Source of the DNA: Vibrio gangliei | Lineage (GTDB): Bacteria; Pseudomonadota; Gammaproteobacteria; Enterobacterales; Vibrionaceae | Direction: 5' to 3' | NCBI RefSeq assembly: GCF_026001925.1 | Contig: NZ_AP021870.1 | Coordinates: forward strand, 682,001 to 746,000 | DNA length: 64,000 nt | Shown here: positions 63,412-64,000 of the stretch, piece by piece | Layout of the letters: each line of letters begins with the position of its first letter | How positions within the stretch are numbered: the stretch's first letter is position 1 | Program-made: the position numbers and the translations under genes | Notes under the pieces: model-generated | The model's input: the letters and a program-made list of their open reading frames with translations, nothing else | What the model was told of the DNA's origin: nothing | The model's database searches: none

Positions 63412-64000
<589 letters not shown>

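Overview
The window looks like a chromosomal segment of a marine gammaproteobacterium of the family Vibrionaceae, most likely Vibrio. The grounds are the typical Vibrio-like gene complement (PldA, the ast arginine pathway, MacAB with an outer-membrane lipoprotein, TrhO, a mntP riboswitch), the AT-leaning composition, a dispersed miniature element with TATACCCAAG ends, and attC-like debris beside a RelBE-type toxin-antitoxin pair. Species was not determined. No rRNA, tRNA or CRISPR array was seen.

Layout. 1-5 kb: the 5' end of a sugar O-acetyltransferase, a YeeZ-like NAD-binding protein, an HPP-CBS membrane protein, a CxxC protein of unknown function, a miniature inverted-repeat element, and pldA. 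5-14 kb: purine catabolism (xdhA-xdhB-xdhC-guaD, all on the minus strand), an aromatic amino acid permease, and a RutR-like TetR regulator. 14-30.4 kb: a beta-mannan/beta-glucan oligosaccharide utilisation locus, the most interesting part of the window. It holds a GH5 mannanase-type lipoprotein, a LamB-like porin, an ABC importer split over two operons (binding protein; two permeases, a YesL protein and the ATPase), a cellobiose/mannobiose 2-epimerase, a GH1 glycosidase, two ROK sugar kinases, a ManA-like protein that has lost most metal ligands, and a LacI regulator. Near-identical palindromes (consensus AAATCGTAACGTTACGATTT) precede every transport or depolymerase transcript. At three of the promoters a CRP-like site lies 45-47 bp upstream of the palindrome, which reads as one LacI/CRP regulon.

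30.6-37.8 kb: glyoxylate assimilation. gcl-hyi-glxR run on the minus strand; aceB, a GlcG/HbpS-like gene and a GntR-FCD regulator run on the plus strand. With the purine genes this suggests use of purine- or allantoin-derived glyoxylate, although no allantoin genes are present here. 38-39.3 kb: accessory debris, namely a toxin-antitoxin pair, the 3' remnant of an IS110-family transposase, and a small gene flanked by attC-like core sites. 39.6-43 kb: an adenosine-deaminase-family enzyme, a second copy of the miniature element, trhO, and a heptad-rich lipoprotein.

43-48.1 kb: arginine succinyltransferase operon astA-astD-astB-astE (no astC), with a 23-bp derivative of the miniature element upstream of astB. 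48.6-51.3 kb: a SlyA-like MarR regulator with an HlyD and a DUF2955-type membrane protein, preceded by two SlyA-type palindromes in the region divergent with gcd. 51.5-58.8 kb: PQQ glucose dehydrogenase gcd, araFGH, and mntP behind a yybP-ykoY manganese riboswitch. 58.8-64 kb: macA-macB plus an outer-membrane efflux lipoprotein, and the start of a TRAP transporter binding protein cut by the window edge.

The central inference is a mannan pathway. The mannanase releases oligosaccharides, which cross the outer membrane through the porin and the inner membrane through the ABC importer. The 2-epimerase converts reducing-end mannose to glucose, GH1 hydrolyses the product, and the ROK kinases phosphorylate the sugars. 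The order of steps and the substrates are inferred from families and context, not shown.
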